A DNA stretch of 64,000 nucleotides from Hevea brasiliensis. Its lineage: Eukaryota > Streptophyta > Magnoliopsida > Malpighiales > Euphorbiaceae. Both the position numbers and the translations under genes were made by a program. The DNA lies in assembly GCF_030052815.1 (NCBI RefSeq), contig NC_079498.1, forward strand, positions 80,958,992 through 81,022,991. The letters run 5' to 3'. The notes beneath the pieces were generated by a model. It saw only the letters and a list, made by a program, of their open reading frames with translations. It ran no database searches and was not told the DNA's origin. Positions 26,446-37,925 of the stretch are shown piece after piece; position 1 is the first letter of the stretch; each line of letters begins with the position of its first letter.

Positions 26446-26871
26446 GATGGAATCCGCATCTTTTTTGTTCTGCCGCTAATTCTTCTTTCCTCTTCTTCTT
26501 CCTCCTCTCTTGAACATAGTGTTCTGCCAATTCTCCTGTGTTCTTTCTAATCTTTCTCTTGCTTTCTCTCCTGTTCTTGTTCTTGCGCTGTTCTTCCTTT
26601 TTGGTTCTTTCTACTCTCCAAATATGTTCTTCCCTCCTCTTTCTATTCTATTTCTCTACTCCTCTTCTCTTTCCCTTCCTTCCTTGGTTACCGAATAGTC
26701 TCACCTCCAATCTTCTGTCATTGCATCTCATCCCATTCATAATTGCCGTCAATAATCAAGAATGTTTGTCCAGCATTTTTTCAAACACGGTTTTTGCATC
26801 TAATCTTGCCTTTTCTCTATTCTTGATTTCTTCTTTTTCTTCTAAGAGTTAATTTTTTTAAATCATTTGAT
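26446..26871. other. Pyrimidine-rich leader-like DNA, no gene
   Basis: C/T-rich sequence after the primer-binding site, probably the untranslated leader of the truncated Copia. Open frames here (26510-26852) are leucine/serine/phenylalanine-rich, as expected from TTC/CTT composition alone, so I do not call a gene. Confidence 0.5.
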
Positions 26872-27489
26872 TACACAAAACTCTTTATATGCCAAGTATT
26901 ATTATTTCTCTTAATTACAAAAACTTTATCAGAATTAAACGATAGAAGGGATAAATGTCTTTGTTTATAGTGTCAAGAAAGACAAAAGGCATATAGACTC
27001 TTAAAGTTATGCTAAACAATCGTATAGGTCCTTAAAAAAGTGTTTTACTGTCAAATTAAGCCCTTTAATTTAACAAAAAATTAAATAAGTCTTTCAAATT
27101 TTAAAAATAAATTAAATAAATCCTTTAACTTTTAAAAATAGATAAAAAAAACTGAATTATAATTTACCTTTAATATAAATTACACAAAACTCTTTATATG
27201 CCAAGTATTATTATTTCTCTTAATTACAAAAACTTTATCAGAATTAAACGATAGAAGGGATAAATGTCTTTGTTTATAGTGTCAAGAAAGACAAAAGGCA
27301 TATAGACTCTTAAAGTTATGCTAAACAATCATATAGGTCCTTAAAAAAGTGTTTTACTGTCAAATTAAGCCCTTTAATTTAACAAAAAATTAAATAAGTC
27401 TTTCAAATTTTAAAAATAAATTAAATAAATCCTTTAACTTTTAAAAATAGATAAAAAAAACTGAATTATAATTTATCTTTAATATAAAT
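26872..27489. repeat. 309-bp tandem duplication, left arm of an inverted repeat
   Basis: Two adjacent 309-bp copies (26872-27180 and 27181-27489), each beginning TACACAAAACTC and ending TTTAATATAAAT. I see only about two differences (CGTATAG against CATATAG, TACCTTT against TATCTTT), so the duplication is recent. The reverse complement of its inner part reappears at 27815-28070, making it the left arm of an imperfect inverted repeat around 27490-27814. Confidence 0.9.
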
Positions 27490-27622
27490 CCGGCCAAGGT
27501 TGTGCATAAAAATCTTCTAGTGTATAGAGTTCTTATCAGCAATATATTGTGTATCTGAATTGCAATATCCTGGTGAAAATTTGTTGCATTCTGAAACAGA
27601 TTGGTAAGTTGTTATTTACGTA

Positions 27623-27814
27623 ATGGATCAAAAAGCTTATCTACAAAAGTTTCTTGCACTCATAGAGAAGTTTCTTAAATCATTTGGTAAAGAACAACTT
27701 ATCAATCTACTCTAGGATATAGCAGAAACTTACCAAGATGTTGAAAATTGAATACACAAGGTTGCTAATGAGGACCGCATTGACTAAAAGATCTTCATAT
27801 ATGACCTCGGCAGA
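27623..27814 (+). pseudogene. Fragment of a UBA2-like RNA-binding protein gene
   Basis: Read from the ATG at 27623, one frame gives MDQKAYLQKFLALIEKFLK, KEQLINLL, a stop, DIAETYQDVEN, a stop, IHKVANEDRID, a stop, then KIFIYDLGR. The order KEQL..LL, D(V)..I..VA..D, .KIFV.GLG matches the segment leading into the first RRM of UBP1-associated protein 2 (UBA2) type hnRNP-like proteins, as I recall it. Three in-frame stops show it is dead. Homology ends about where the right inverted-repeat arm begins, so it is a captured or interrupted fragment. No RRM body was found downstream. Confidence 0.5.
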
Positions 27815-28070
27815 GTTTATATTAGAAGCAAATTATAATTCAGTTTTTTTTTATCTATTTATAAAAGTTAAAGGAGTTATTTATCCCCAAAATTATAAAA
27901 AGGCTTATTTGATTTATTTTTAAAATTTGAAAGACTTATTTAATCTTTTTTAAAACTTAAAGGGCTTGTTTAAAATCTAAAACACTTTTAAGAATTTATA
28001 TAACTATTGACCTATATTTTAAGGAGTCAAGATAGGCCTTAAGCCGTCAAGAAATGTATAAACTTGCCCA
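27815..28070. repeat. Right arm of the inverted repeat
   Basis: The reverse complement of the inner part of 27181-27489. It begins TTTATATTAGAAGCAAATTA and shares blocks such as TTTTTAAAATTTGAAAGACT and AAAGGGCTT with the left arm. Identity is clearly below that of the two left copies, and the outer end is vague. The arrangement of arm, 325-bp centre and arm fits a foldback or MULE-like element. Confidence 0.7.
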
Positions 28071-28870
28071 TAGTTGTAACAAAGCACCATTGTTGGTTAC
28101 CATTATAAATGATTTTTAAGATGAGAAAGTTAGTGGTTATTTCCAATTCACTAAGGGACATGGAAAGAACGATGATTTTATGGAAGACTTGTCATGGTCT
28201 TTGATTTTGATGTGGATGATAAGGTTAACGTATAGATCAAGGAACAAATGTCAATTGTGTGGAATTCAATTGGTGTTGTTATGACAAGGAAGAAAAAGAA
28301 GACGTGCATATTCAAAATGAAAGTGAAGAAGATGTTGAGTGGTTGAAATTTGATATGCCAAAGAAATTCAATGGATTTGATGTATTGGATTTTAACATGA
28401 CAAAAGGATATTTCTTTCCACTCCATAAAGGCACATGTTCTTGCACTTTTGAAACTATTTTTGGAAAGGATTAAATGAAAGATGAAACAAACGCAAAGGC
28501 TTAATTTTAATTTATGGATTTTCATGTGGATGTGCTATGTTGACTGTGAGCATGGTGATCCTTGCAAATCTTGCAAACAATACTGAATGCAGGGAAGCAA
28601 CACAATGGATCGATTTGTGATAACTTAAAATCAAGAATTCAAGCAGTCAAAATCCCATCAATCTTGTCTAAGCCACGGAACTTTGCATTGCTAACTTCAG
28701 AGCTTCGACTGGTCATAAAATCAACACTCTGCCACCTTGTGATTTTGGCAAACTATTTTGAGTTTTGATCCTAGAATTAATTTTATACCACCCAAGTTGG
28801 AAAAAAAACTTCGACAGCTGGATGAGTAGTCTTATTAAAAATATATCGTAGTAGAAGATAAAAGCTTATT
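28071..28870. other. Intergenic DNA, no recognised gene
   Basis: A 71-codon open frame at 28259-28474 is rich in Asp/Glu (for example DKEEKEDVHIQNESEEDVEW), but I recognise no family and it has no splice or promoter context. It may be a further decayed gene fragment. The rest is ordinary AT-rich DNA up to the GTGTT duplication at 28871. Confidence 0.4.
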
Positions 28871-28875
28871 GTGTT

Positions 28876-29227
28876 TGTTGAGAGCAGTGAGATTTTTCCT
28901 AGGTACTTAGGAGCTTAGTTCTTGCTGTCATTTTGTCTATTTTTAATGTTATTTTGTTTATTTTGCTGTAAATTAGTTAGCATGTTAGTCAACTTGTGTT
29001 AGGTTCAAATCTACTCCTTAAATTGGGGAATGTAACCATGCTTCACCATGTTTTTGTTACTTTAGTAGTTGGAGCAGGTCTGTTATGTACCAAAAAGTGT
29101 AAGACTTCTAATATATGAAAAAGATTAAATGAAGTCTCTCTTACGCAGCTGCTGAGAGAAGTTTATAAGAAGAATCACTTTCTTCTCTATTTTTTTTCTA
29201 GCAATTTTCAGTTCAAAATTTGCAACA
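28876..29227 (+). repeat. 5' LTR of the Copia element
   Basis: A 352-bp LTR that pairs with 33340-33690. The stretch from GGGAATGTAACCATGC through the 3' end is nearly identical in both; differences cluster in the first 150 bp. Confidence 0.93.
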
Positions 29228-29229
29228 AA

Positions 29230-29241
29230 TGGTATCAGAGC
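29230..29241 (+). promoter_or_regulatory. Primer-binding site, initiator-Met tRNA
   Basis: TGGTATCAGAGC two bases after the end of the 5' LTR. It is followed by an untranslated leader that contains an uninterrupted run of about 30 A (29300-29329) before the gag start. Confidence 0.92.
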
Positions 29242-29297
29242 TCCTTATGATCTTTAAGGGCCTGAAAAAGAGAGAAAACAAGTAAGAATTCCCTGCA

Positions 29298-29333
<36 letters not shown>

Positions 29334-29353
29334 AAACACTAGAGCTGAGAGTG

Positions 29354-30256
29354 ATGGCTTCAAGTGGATATTCTGCTCCACCTTCTCCTGTATTTTCTGG
29401 AGAAGGTTACTCTATTTGGGCTATCAAGATGAAGCCTTATCTTAAAGCCTTTGATCTGTGGGAAGTGACTGAAACAGGTAGGCAACCAAGACCTTTGAGG
29501 GAGGATCCTACTCTTGCACAGATAAAAGCTCATAGTGAGGAGTGTGCTAAAGGTTTCAAGGCCTTGTCATGCATTCATGCTTCTGTTTCTGAGGTGATTT
29601 TCACCAGAATTATGGCATGTGAGATAGCAAAGGAAGATTGGGATTTACTTAAAGCTAAGTTTCAAGGAAGTGCACTCTCAAAGCAAATGTCAGTGCTGAA
29701 TTTGAGGAGGGAATTTGAGGTTTTAAAGATGAAAGAATCTGAAACTCTTAAAGAGTATACAGATAGATTAATGACTGTGGTCAACAAAATTAAGTTGTTG
29801 GGTGAAGATTTATCAGATAAAAGGGTTGTGGAGAAAGTTCTTGTCAGCCTACCTGACAGATTTGAACCCAAAATCTCATCTTTGGAAGATTCAAAGGATT
29901 TGAGCAAAATCACCTTACCTGAACTTATAAGTTCCTTGCAAGCCATTGAGCAAAGAAGAATAATTAGAGAAGAAGATGCTTCTGAGGAGGCATTTGTTGC
30001 CAAACAGAAAGGAAAGCAAGTAATGGAGGTTAAGAAAGATTCAAAAGAGAGAGACAACAAAGGGAAGCAACCTGAAAGTGGAAGTGAAGCTGTCAAGAAG
30101 GGCAGATTTCCACCTTGTCCTACTTGTAAAAGAACAAATCATCTGGAGAAGGATTGTTGGCAAAAGAATCGTGTAAAGCCTATACAATGTCACTATTGCA
30201 AAAAATATGGCCACATTTCAAGAGATTGCAGATTCAAGCAAAGTAAAGCTCAATAA
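29354..30256 (+). pseudogene. Copia gag, ended by an in-frame stop
   Basis: Gag of 300 residues from the ATG at 29354. It opens with ASSGYSAPPSPVFSGEGYSI and has the UBN2-type gag core (KEDWDLLKAKFQGS, LNLRREFEVLKMKE, YTDRLMTVVNKIKLLGEDLS). Two C-terminal zinc-knuckle-like motifs follow: CPTCKRTNHLEKDC and a proper CCHC, CHYCKKYGHISRDC. In an active Copia, gag and pol form one frame. Here TAA at 30254-30256 closes it; the protease region continues in the same frame right after, so this is probably a nonsense mutation of a Gln codon. The 301-residue gag otherwise looks intact and could still make capsid protein. Confidence 0.88.
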
Positions 30257-33200
30257 CCCACTCAACAAGCAAATTTCACTAATGATCAGTCCAAGCAGCA
30301 AGATGATCATTTATTCATGGCTTCACAGTCACTTAAACAAGTAGACAAACTCACATGGATCATTGATAGTGGTTATACAAGTCACATGGCCAGAAATGAG
30401 GATCTTTTTACTTCTCTAGACATTATCAGTGAGAACTAAAGTGAAGCATGGTAATGGAGAGATGGTCCAGGCTGAAGGCAAAGGTACCATTGCTATGCAG
30501 ACTAGAAAAGGTACCAAATACATTTCTGATGTTCTCTTCATTCCAAGTTTAGATCAAAATCTGTTAAGTGTGGCACAAATGTTGAAAAAGGGATACTCTC
30601 TTCTGTTTAAAAATCTTTGGTGCCATATTCATGATTCTGAAAATTGTGAAGTTGCTAAGGTTAAAATGGTTGAAAATAGTTTTCCATTAATATCTGAAAG
30701 CTTGAATCAGCATGTTTATAGTTCAAAGGTTGACGAAACTTGGTTGTGGCATAAGAGATATGGGCATTTTAATCTTGCTTCTCTGAAGTTTATGCAAACT
30801 CATAGTATGGTGAGGGATGTTCCTACTATAAGTGTCAGTGGTGAGATTTGTGATAGTTGTCAGTATGGTAAGCTTCATAAGCAATCTTTTCCAAGTGATT
30901 CAATGTGGAGAGCCAAAGAGAAATTAGAGCTAGTGCACACTGATGTTTGTGGCCCTATGAGTGTGCCCTCCCTGAGTCAAAATAAGTATTTCATCTTGTT
31001 TATAGATGATTCAACTAGAATGACTTGGGTGTATTTCATTAGGAGCAAAGCACAAGTATTCAGTGTGTTCAAAAAATTCAAAGCCTTAGTTGAAAAGCAA
31101 AGTGGATGTACAATTAAGACCTTGAGGTCAAATAATGGCAAAGAATATTCCTCTGTTGAATTTGAAAAATTTTGTGAAGAGGCTGGAACAGTTCGCCATT
31201 TGACTGTACCTTACTCACCACAGCAGAACGGTGTTTCAGAGAGGAAAAATAGAACCATTGTTGAAATGGCCAGGTGTATGTTGAAGGAGAAGGAGCTTCC
31301 AAAAGAGTTTTGGGCTGAGGCTATTTATACAGCAACTTATTTATTAAACAAGCTGCCTACAAGGTTAGTTGATGGAACGACACCTATAGAAGCTTGGTTT
31401 GGATCAAAACCCTCTGCTAAGCATCTAAAAGTGTTTGGTTCAATCTGTTATATGCATGTTCCTGCTGTTAAAAGAAGTAAACTTGATGACAAGGCTGAGC
31501 TAGGCATTTTCTTGGGGTATGCAGCTCAATCCAAAGGTTATAGACTCTACAATGTAAAAACAAAAAAAATAGTGATATGTAGAGATGTTCAATTTGATGA
31601 GGATGCTCTTTGGAACTGGAATGAGCAGAAGATTATGAAGAAGTATGTCTCAATTCACAAGGAAAGCTCTTCTAGCAATGAAAAAGGAAGGCCAGTTGAA
31701 TCTGATATCAGTCAAGAAATGGATTATGAAGATAATGAAAGGGTGCAGAAGACCAAGCCACTGTTTGAAATCTATGAGAGGTGTAATCTAGTTTTTGCTG
31801 AGCCAATCAACTATCAAGAAGCTTCTCAGTTCATAGAATGGAGGCAAGCAAAGGATGCAGAGATTGATGCAATTGAGAAGAATCAAACCTGGGAACTCAC
31901 TTCAAAACCAAAAGAAAAAAATTTAATTGGTTTAAAGTGGATTTTTAGAACCAAGCTTAATCCTGATGGATATTTTCAAACACAAGGCTAGACTAGTTGT
32001 GAAAGGCTATGCACAGCAGCCTGGAGTTGATTTTGGAGACACATTTGCTCCTGTTGCTAGACATGACACCATCAGGTTGTTATTAGCTATGTCAGCTCAA
32101 AAGGGATGGAAAGGGTTTCATTTAGATGTGAAATCTGCATTTCTAAATGGAATACTGATTGAGGAAATCTATGTGAGTCAACCTAAGGGTTATTAAGTGT
32201 TGGGGCAAGAAGATAAGGTGTACAAGCTTAAGAAAGCCTTATATGGGCTGAAACAAGCCCCTAGAGCCTGGTATTCAAGAATAGACACACACTTGATTCA
32301 TCATGGATTCAGGAGTAGTGAAAATGAAGCTACTTTGTATGTTAAAACCTGTGATGATGGGAAACAATTGATGGTATCCTTGTATGTGGATGATATGATT
32401 GTAACGGGTAGTGATTTTCAGTTGTTAAAAGAATTTAAGCAGCAGATGCAATCTGAATTTGAAATGTCAGATTTGGGATTGATGACTTATTTTTGGGGGA
32501 TGGAGATTCATCAGTCAAATGAGGGCACTTTTATTTCACAAAGAAAATATGCTCTTGATATCTTGAAAAAATTCAAGATGGATCAATGCACATCAAGAGT
32601 GACTCCACTTGTGGTAAATGAGAAATTAAGCAAGAATGATGGGATTGAAAAGGCTGAAGCAACAGAATATAGAAGTTTAATTGGAAGTTTATTGTATCTT
32701 ACAGCCACAAGACCTGACTTGATGTATTTTGCAAGTCTATTGTCTAGATTTATGTATTCACCAAGTTTGGGTCACCTTGCTGCTGCAAAAAGAGTTTTGA
32801 GATATTTAAAAGGCACAGCAGACCATGGGATTTGGTATCTGAAAGGTGAAGACCTAAAGCTAGAGGGATATGTAGACAGTGAGTGGGTAGGCTGTATGGA
32901 TGATATGAGAAGCACTTCTGGGTACGTGTTCTCATTGGGATCAGGTCCATTTTCATGGAATTCAAAGAAGCAAGAGGTGGTAGCTCAATCTACTGCAGAG
33001 GCTGAATACATCTCTACTGCTGCTGCTGCTAACCAATCAATTTGGCTTCGAAAGCTGCTGAAGGATTTGGCAAATGAGCAAGTTGAACCTACTGTTATTT
33101 GGTGTGACAATAAGTCTGCCATTGCAATTGCAAGTAATCCAATTCAACATGGAAGGACTAAGCATATTAAAGTGAAGTTTCATTTCTTGCGAGAAAATTG

Positions 33201-33345
33201 AAAAATTTGTGAAATCAAGTTCTTTGACCGCAAATCCGATGAGCAACTTGCTGATGTTTTGACCAAGGCTCTTCCTAAGAGCAAATTTGAAGAAATGAAG
33301 AAAAAGCTTGGAGTATCACAGAAAATTCTCAAGGAGGAGTGTTGA
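30257..33345 (+). pseudogene. Copia pol: protease, integrase, reverse transcriptase, RNase H (broken)
   Basis: Protease IDSG at about 30361-30372 is followed by a frameshift near 30421-30429. The next frame (to 31991) holds the HHCC integrase zinc finger (WHKRYGHFN, CDSCQYGK) and the integrase core. LVHTDVCGPM gives the first Asp and NGVSERKN the Glu, but the middle catalytic Asp is Asn (LRSNNGKEY). A frameshift near 31970 precedes reverse transcriptase: [11 protein letters not shown], then TAA at 32194-32196, then LKQAPRAWY, YVDD in SLYVDDMIVTGSD, the RNase H domain (STAEAEYISTAAAANQSIW) and KHIKVKFHFLREN, with TGA at 33199-33201. The last frame closes inside the 3' LTR at 33343-33345. Confidence 0.9.
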
Positions 33346-33690
33346 GAGCAATGAGATTTTTCCTAGATACTTAGGAGCTTAGTTCTTACTGTCATTTTGT
33401 CTATTTTTAATGTTATTTTGTTTATTTTGCTATAAATCAGTTGGCATGTTAGTCAACTTGTGTTAGGTTCAAATCTACTCCTTAAATTGGGGAATGTAAC
33501 CATGCTTCACCATGTTTTTGTTGCTTTAGTAGTTGGAGCAGGTCTGTTATGTACCAAAAAGTGTAAGACTTCTAATATATGAAAAAGATTAAATGAAGTC
33601 TCTCTTACGCAGCTGCTGAGAGAAGTTTATAAGAAGAATCACTTTCTTCTCTATTTTTTTCTAGCAATTTTCAGTTCAGAAATTGCAACA
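33340..33690 (+). repeat. 3' LTR of the Copia element
   Basis: A 351-bp LTR. It is preceded by the purine run AAGGAGGAG (33331-33339), the polypurine tract, and followed by GTGTT, the second copy of the target-site duplication. Confidence 0.93.
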
Positions 33691-33695
33691 GTGTT

Positions 33696-33930
33696 GGCAT
33701 ATTATTTATTGTAGTTGATATTGAGATATCATTTCATATAATATATTGTTGTTACATTTAACTAGTACAGAAAACTCTCTTTGGTTAAAGAGAGATTTTC
33801 CTGTGAACTTTTTCTTTTCCCTATGGCACTCGGCCTCCATGCTCTGCAAATCAAGTAGTTTCCCATGCCCCATCTGGGTAGGGAGGACTTCCTTCACTTC
33901 CCTGTCCAATTAAGTGGATTGCCCTCCTCC
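33696..33930. other. Host or older repeat DNA between two insertions
   Basis: No gene seen. It ends in CCTCC at 33926-33930, directly before the next LTR. The same CCTCC follows the Cassandra-type LTR at 37926-37930, so this stretch originally joined 37931 onward. Confidence 0.5.
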
Positions 33931-36900
33931 TGTAACATCCTCCCGGTAGCAACTCCGTACATTCTACTGTTCCGGTGACCGGTGTCGGTCCGGACAGCTA
34001 GAACGTCCGGAAAAATATTTAAACTAAAGTCAGGAACCATAATTAACTCAAAATGATAATAAGAAAAATTTAGTAAAAATTTTAGAAATAAAATACAACC
34101 AAGTTAAACGAGCCGGTGCCCTAGCGATGGGTAACCAGAGGGAAGTTGCGGTTCTCGCAACGAGGAGCCCTAGACCCGGGGGAAAAATTATAAAATAATT
34201 TTTGGGACTCCAGAGAAGGGTTATTGAAGTTCCCATGGCATTAGAATGCCAAGAAAATACCTAGAAAAATATTTCAATCGGTACAGACAATTTTGACCCG
34301 TTAAGCCAAACGGAGGGCATTTTGGTCATTTCGCCTTCAGAGGTGATTTTTGGCCAACTTGTCCAGTTAAGTAAATAATTAATATGACATAAAATATGAA
34401 TAAACATTACTAAAAATGAAATTGGAAATGAGTAGTGGATAAAAGAAAAGGAAAATGAAATAAAAAGCAATTTATGACATCTTGATGATGTCATTTAAAA
34501 GCCATAACCAATCACAATTAAGTAACCATTTGACTAATTAATAAAAGAGATAAATAAAGACCAAGGAAGACCAAAAACAAGCAGCCATCTTCTTCTTCAA
34601 AACGTGATCCTCTCCTCCATAACCCTCCATGGAAGTTTTCATTAATTACTTCCATTTTCCCATGAATTTGCACTATAAAACCCTAAGTCCCTTCACTAAA
34701 AACTTGTCTCTACCTCTTGGGAAGTGTTTGGCAGCCTAGAAAGTGAAGGAAAGTGAAGTTTAATCTTGGAAAATTCTGCCATTAAAGAGGTTAGTGCTAT
34801 ACTTTCACTCTCACTCCTTTAATCCTTGTTAGAACATCATTTTAAGACAAGAAATTGTAAGAATTTGAAGTAAATCATTTATGTTAGGGTATCTTCAATT
34901 TTTGGCAGCCCTAAGGAAGGATGAGTTTGATTGTTTTAATGAACTTAGAGTGGCTAGAAATGGTGTTTAAGGTATGAATATGCATGGATGTTGAACTAGT
35001 GTGCTAATTGAGGTTCATGGGTAAATTGAATTGGACATTAGGGTTTTGAGAAGTAAAAATTGACTTGGCTTATCAAACTGTTAAAGAACACTCTAATGGT
35101 CAATAAGTGACCATTTGAGGTATGTTGACCCCAATTTGGACTGAAAAATGGTATGGCAAAGTCAAGGTGTAAGCTGCCCTAGGACAGCAGCAAATGGACT
35201 GAGATTTCAGTCCACTTGCACATCTATAACTTTGGCTGTGTAGGTCCAATTGATGTTTGGCCAATTGGACATGAAATTAGGCTTATAATGGCACATTTTT
35301 GCTGAAGAAACTATGCCCAAAAGACCAAAGCAAGAGGACCAAAACTTGGCCCCAATCCGGATACCCTGCAAACAGCCCCTGCAGAAATGACCAAATGAAC
35401 AGTAATTGTTCATTTGGCCATAACTCACTGTAGATATGGTCAATTGACCTGAAATTTTTACAGCAACAAGATAAGATATAGACAAACAACTTTCATGAAG
35501 GACACTAATCTAAATTATGCCATTAACCTAATCAAATCATTGAGCAAAGTGAAGTTTACTGTACTGAGATTTCCAGAATTTTCATTTGAGCAGTAATGTT
35601 TGGATGGCTATAACTCTCTCTAGAAAACTCGGATTTAGGCGATTCTTGAACCGATGAAAACCTAAGGCATAGTAGAACATTTCATATGAAGAAAGTTATG
35701 CCAAATTATGAACTTAACTTGATCAAATTACTGACCAAAGTTGGACCAAAATCTGCCAAAACCCAAAAGTGCAGTATGAACAATGCACGTGAACAGTAAA
35801 CTTATTTTGGCCATAACTTGAGCTACAAAACTCCAAATGGAGTGATTCAAAAAAGGAAATTCAACTAGACAGAATAAGGAACAACTTTCATGTTTACCAT
35901 TTCCTAAAATTCCCACTGTAAAAATAACAAATGGAACAGTAAAGATGAAGCACCAAATCTGAAAATTTTGTTCAATTAGCATTAAGCTTAGAAATGGTAT
36001 TGGCAACCAATACCAACAAGTTTTAAATACAAAATGTGGTATGTTTGGGGTGTTAAAACCAATACACCTATTTTCTATCCAAAAGTCAACATTTTTGTTG
36101 ACCAATAAGGTGAATAGTGACACCAAAATCAAAAATTGGCAATTTTGCCAAAATGACCTAAGCTTTGAGAAAGTGACCAAAACTAACAAGTTTTGAATAC
36201 AAAATGTGGTATGTTGGGAGTATTAAAACCAATGTACCTATTGTTTATGCAAAAGTCAACATTTTAGTTGACTAATGAAATGAATAGTGACATGAAAACT
36301 TGAAATTCAAAAAAATTGTGAAACTTAAAAATGCAAAATGCCCTAGTAGGCCTAATGTGATTGGTTTGGATAGTTTGGCATGCCAATAGGGTATTGTTTT
36401 AGCAGTACTGCGAAAGGCTTTATGCCTGTATTCATGGCTTTTATGCCCGTATTCATGGCTTTTATGCCCGTATGCATGGCTTTTATGCCCGATTATGTGA
36501 TATCATGGCTTTTTAGCCATACTGACTGCATACATGGTTGACGTTCTGCGTCCCATAGTATGACGGCCCGAGGCACCGCGGTGTCCAGTGCCAACGACCC
36601 GTTATCCAGTCCAGTCGTCCAGTATAGGTTACTTGGGCATGGAAAAGTATAACTGTGAACTGATTATTAAAGAAAATACGAAAATTAAGTATAAGGAATG
36701 ATTACAAAAATACAAAGAAGCTCAATATCATGAAGAAAATAATTAACGAAATGCATGAAGAAGTTAATATCATAAAACATGATTAGCCCTCGACTAAACA
36801 ATAAGTTAGTAATTATTCATTTCTTATGAACACAATAGCAAGGAAATTATTATTTTTATTTGCATATTATATTTTCTTGTATTATTGGCACCACTAAGCT

Positions 36901-37643
36901 TTATGCTTAGCGCGTCGCTTTGCAACGCTGTAGGTAATCAAGATTTGGACAGAGGGCCCGTGAGACCACAGATTCGGTAAGGCAGTTCACAGTTCTGCAT
37001 AGTATCCGTGTCACCTCACGATCCACAGTGCATTGGTAGGACACTAGGTCCCATTTTGTATTTTGAGATTTTTGTAAATTTTGTAATTAAACTCTTATTT
37101 TATCATGTGTATTTGAAACAAATGTAATATAATTTTGTATTAATGTAAGTACTTGTAATTTGTGATTATAAATCACATGTGAGAATTTATTTATGATTTG
37201 AGTCTAATGATGATGTGAAATGAATGAATGACAAATAGAGGAATTGTTAAGAAAATTGTGTTTGTGAAAGGAAAAGTGAATACATAACTGTGACTTGTAC
37301 ATGATTATTACATGAGATGAATGATTGAGAAATGAATGGTGAAAAATGTTGAGATTTTGATATTGAAGTTTGAGAGTGATGAGATGATTGAATATGATCA
37401 TAGGAAGTGTTTTTCACAGTTCAAGAACTGCTTTCTATTTTTAGCTAAGATCACTGTGGATTTTCTATAAAATTTTCGAAACCTTAAATAAATTATAATT
37501 TTGATAAATGGCTTAAATAAATTATATTTCACAAGTTATATTCAAAAGGAAGAATAAAAATGAATTAAGATAAAATAGAATGCTCGGCACACTGAGTGGT
37601 ATAACTTGCTCGGCTACACTGTAGTCGGGTAAGGGGTGTCACA
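33931..37643 (+). mobile_element. Gypsy-type LTR, diverged relative of the 1-17 kb family
   Basis: A 3.7-kb LTR-like sequence. It starts TGTAACATCC and then has TTCTACTGTTCCGGTGACC, shared with the starts of the LTRs at 934, 7026 and 13327. It ends GGGTAAGGGGTGTCACA, comparable with GGGTAGGGTGTGACA of those LTRs. No primer site, polypurine tract or partner LTR is attached, so it behaves as a solo LTR. The five bases after its end (TTTAG) do not match the CCTCC before it; the match comes only after the adjoining Cassandra-type LTR. Frames inside are not protein-like. Confidence 0.8.
36416..36498 (+). repeat. 21-bp minisatellite in the Gypsy LTR
   Basis: Four tandem copies of a 21-bp unit of the form GGCTTTTATGCCCGTATTCA plus T; the first copy is one base short and the last is degenerate. 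Not seen in the related LTRs of the 1-17 kb region. Confidence 0.85.
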
Positions 37644-37925
37644 TTTAGAAAGGTCCCTTAGGCAAATCCCACATCGGCAAAGCACGGAGATGGTCTTGGG
37701 CTCAAAAGTAATGATATATAAGATGGGGGAACTAATCACTAGAGGCGCCTTTTGGTGGAATGGCCTGGAGAGTTGGAAGAACTCCAGGGTTAAGCGTGCT
37801 CGCTTGAGAGAAATCCTAGGATGGCTGACCTCCTGGGAAGTTCTCCATTCCACCTATGGGACAAAACCGTGAGGCTTATGGCCAAAGCGGACAATTCCTC
37901 TAGTGGTTGGTTCCCGATCGTTACA
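37637..37925 (+). mobile_element. Cassandra-type TRIM LTR with 5S rRNA sequence
   Basis: A sequence of about 289 bp from TGTCACATTT to GATCGTTACA. It has the hallmark CCCACATCGG near the start, a 5S-rRNA-derived segment in the middle, and GCCAAAGCGGACAAT near the end. The last parts are shared with the TRIM LTR at 51924-52153 (both have CCGTGAGGC and CCAAAGCGGACAAT). Cassandra elements are small non-coding TRIMs whose LTRs carry a 5S gene-like Pol III promoter. Its first seven bases, TGTCACA, are also the last seven of the Gypsy LTR on its left. It is followed by CCTCC. Confidence 0.82.
37779..37845 (+). other. 5S rRNA-derived segment inside the Cassandra-type LTR
   Basis: GAACTCC, GGTTAAGCGTGCT, CCTAGGATGG and GACCTCCTGGGAAGT occur in 5S rRNA order and near-5S spacing, covering the internal control region (box A / box C) used by Pol III. 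It is not a functional 5S gene: the first half of 5S is missing and several bases differ. Confidence 0.82.

Larger units (their letters stand above)
28876..33690 (+). mobile_element. Full-length Copia retrotransposon
   Basis: A 4,815-bp element with LTRs 28876-29227 and 33340-33690, both from TGTTGAGAGC to GCAACA, and target-site duplication GTGTT at 28871-28875 and 33691-33695. The order gag, protease, integrase, reverse transcriptase, RNase H is that of Ty1/copia. I count about nine mostly transitional differences between the LTRs over about 352 bp, so the insertion is fairly young but not recent. The polyprotein frame is broken by three stops and two frameshifts, so it is no longer autonomous. 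Confidence 0.95.

Noticed and set aside
26510..26852. Two overlapping Leu/Ser-rich frames after the P450 gene
   Set aside because: C/T-rich leader of a truncated Copia; the hydrophobic composition follows from the base composition.
27171..27489. The 309-bp direct repeat as a pair of LTRs
   Set aside because: The copies are immediately adjacent with no internal region, primer site or TG...CA ends, so tandem duplication is the simpler reading.
28259..28474. 71-codon acidic frame
   Set aside because: No recognisable family and no gene context; kept only as a note in the intergenic entry.
37779..37845. Genuine 5S rRNA gene
   Set aside because: Only the internal control region and the part just after it are present, with substitutions, inside a TRIM LTR, which is the known Cassandra arrangement.
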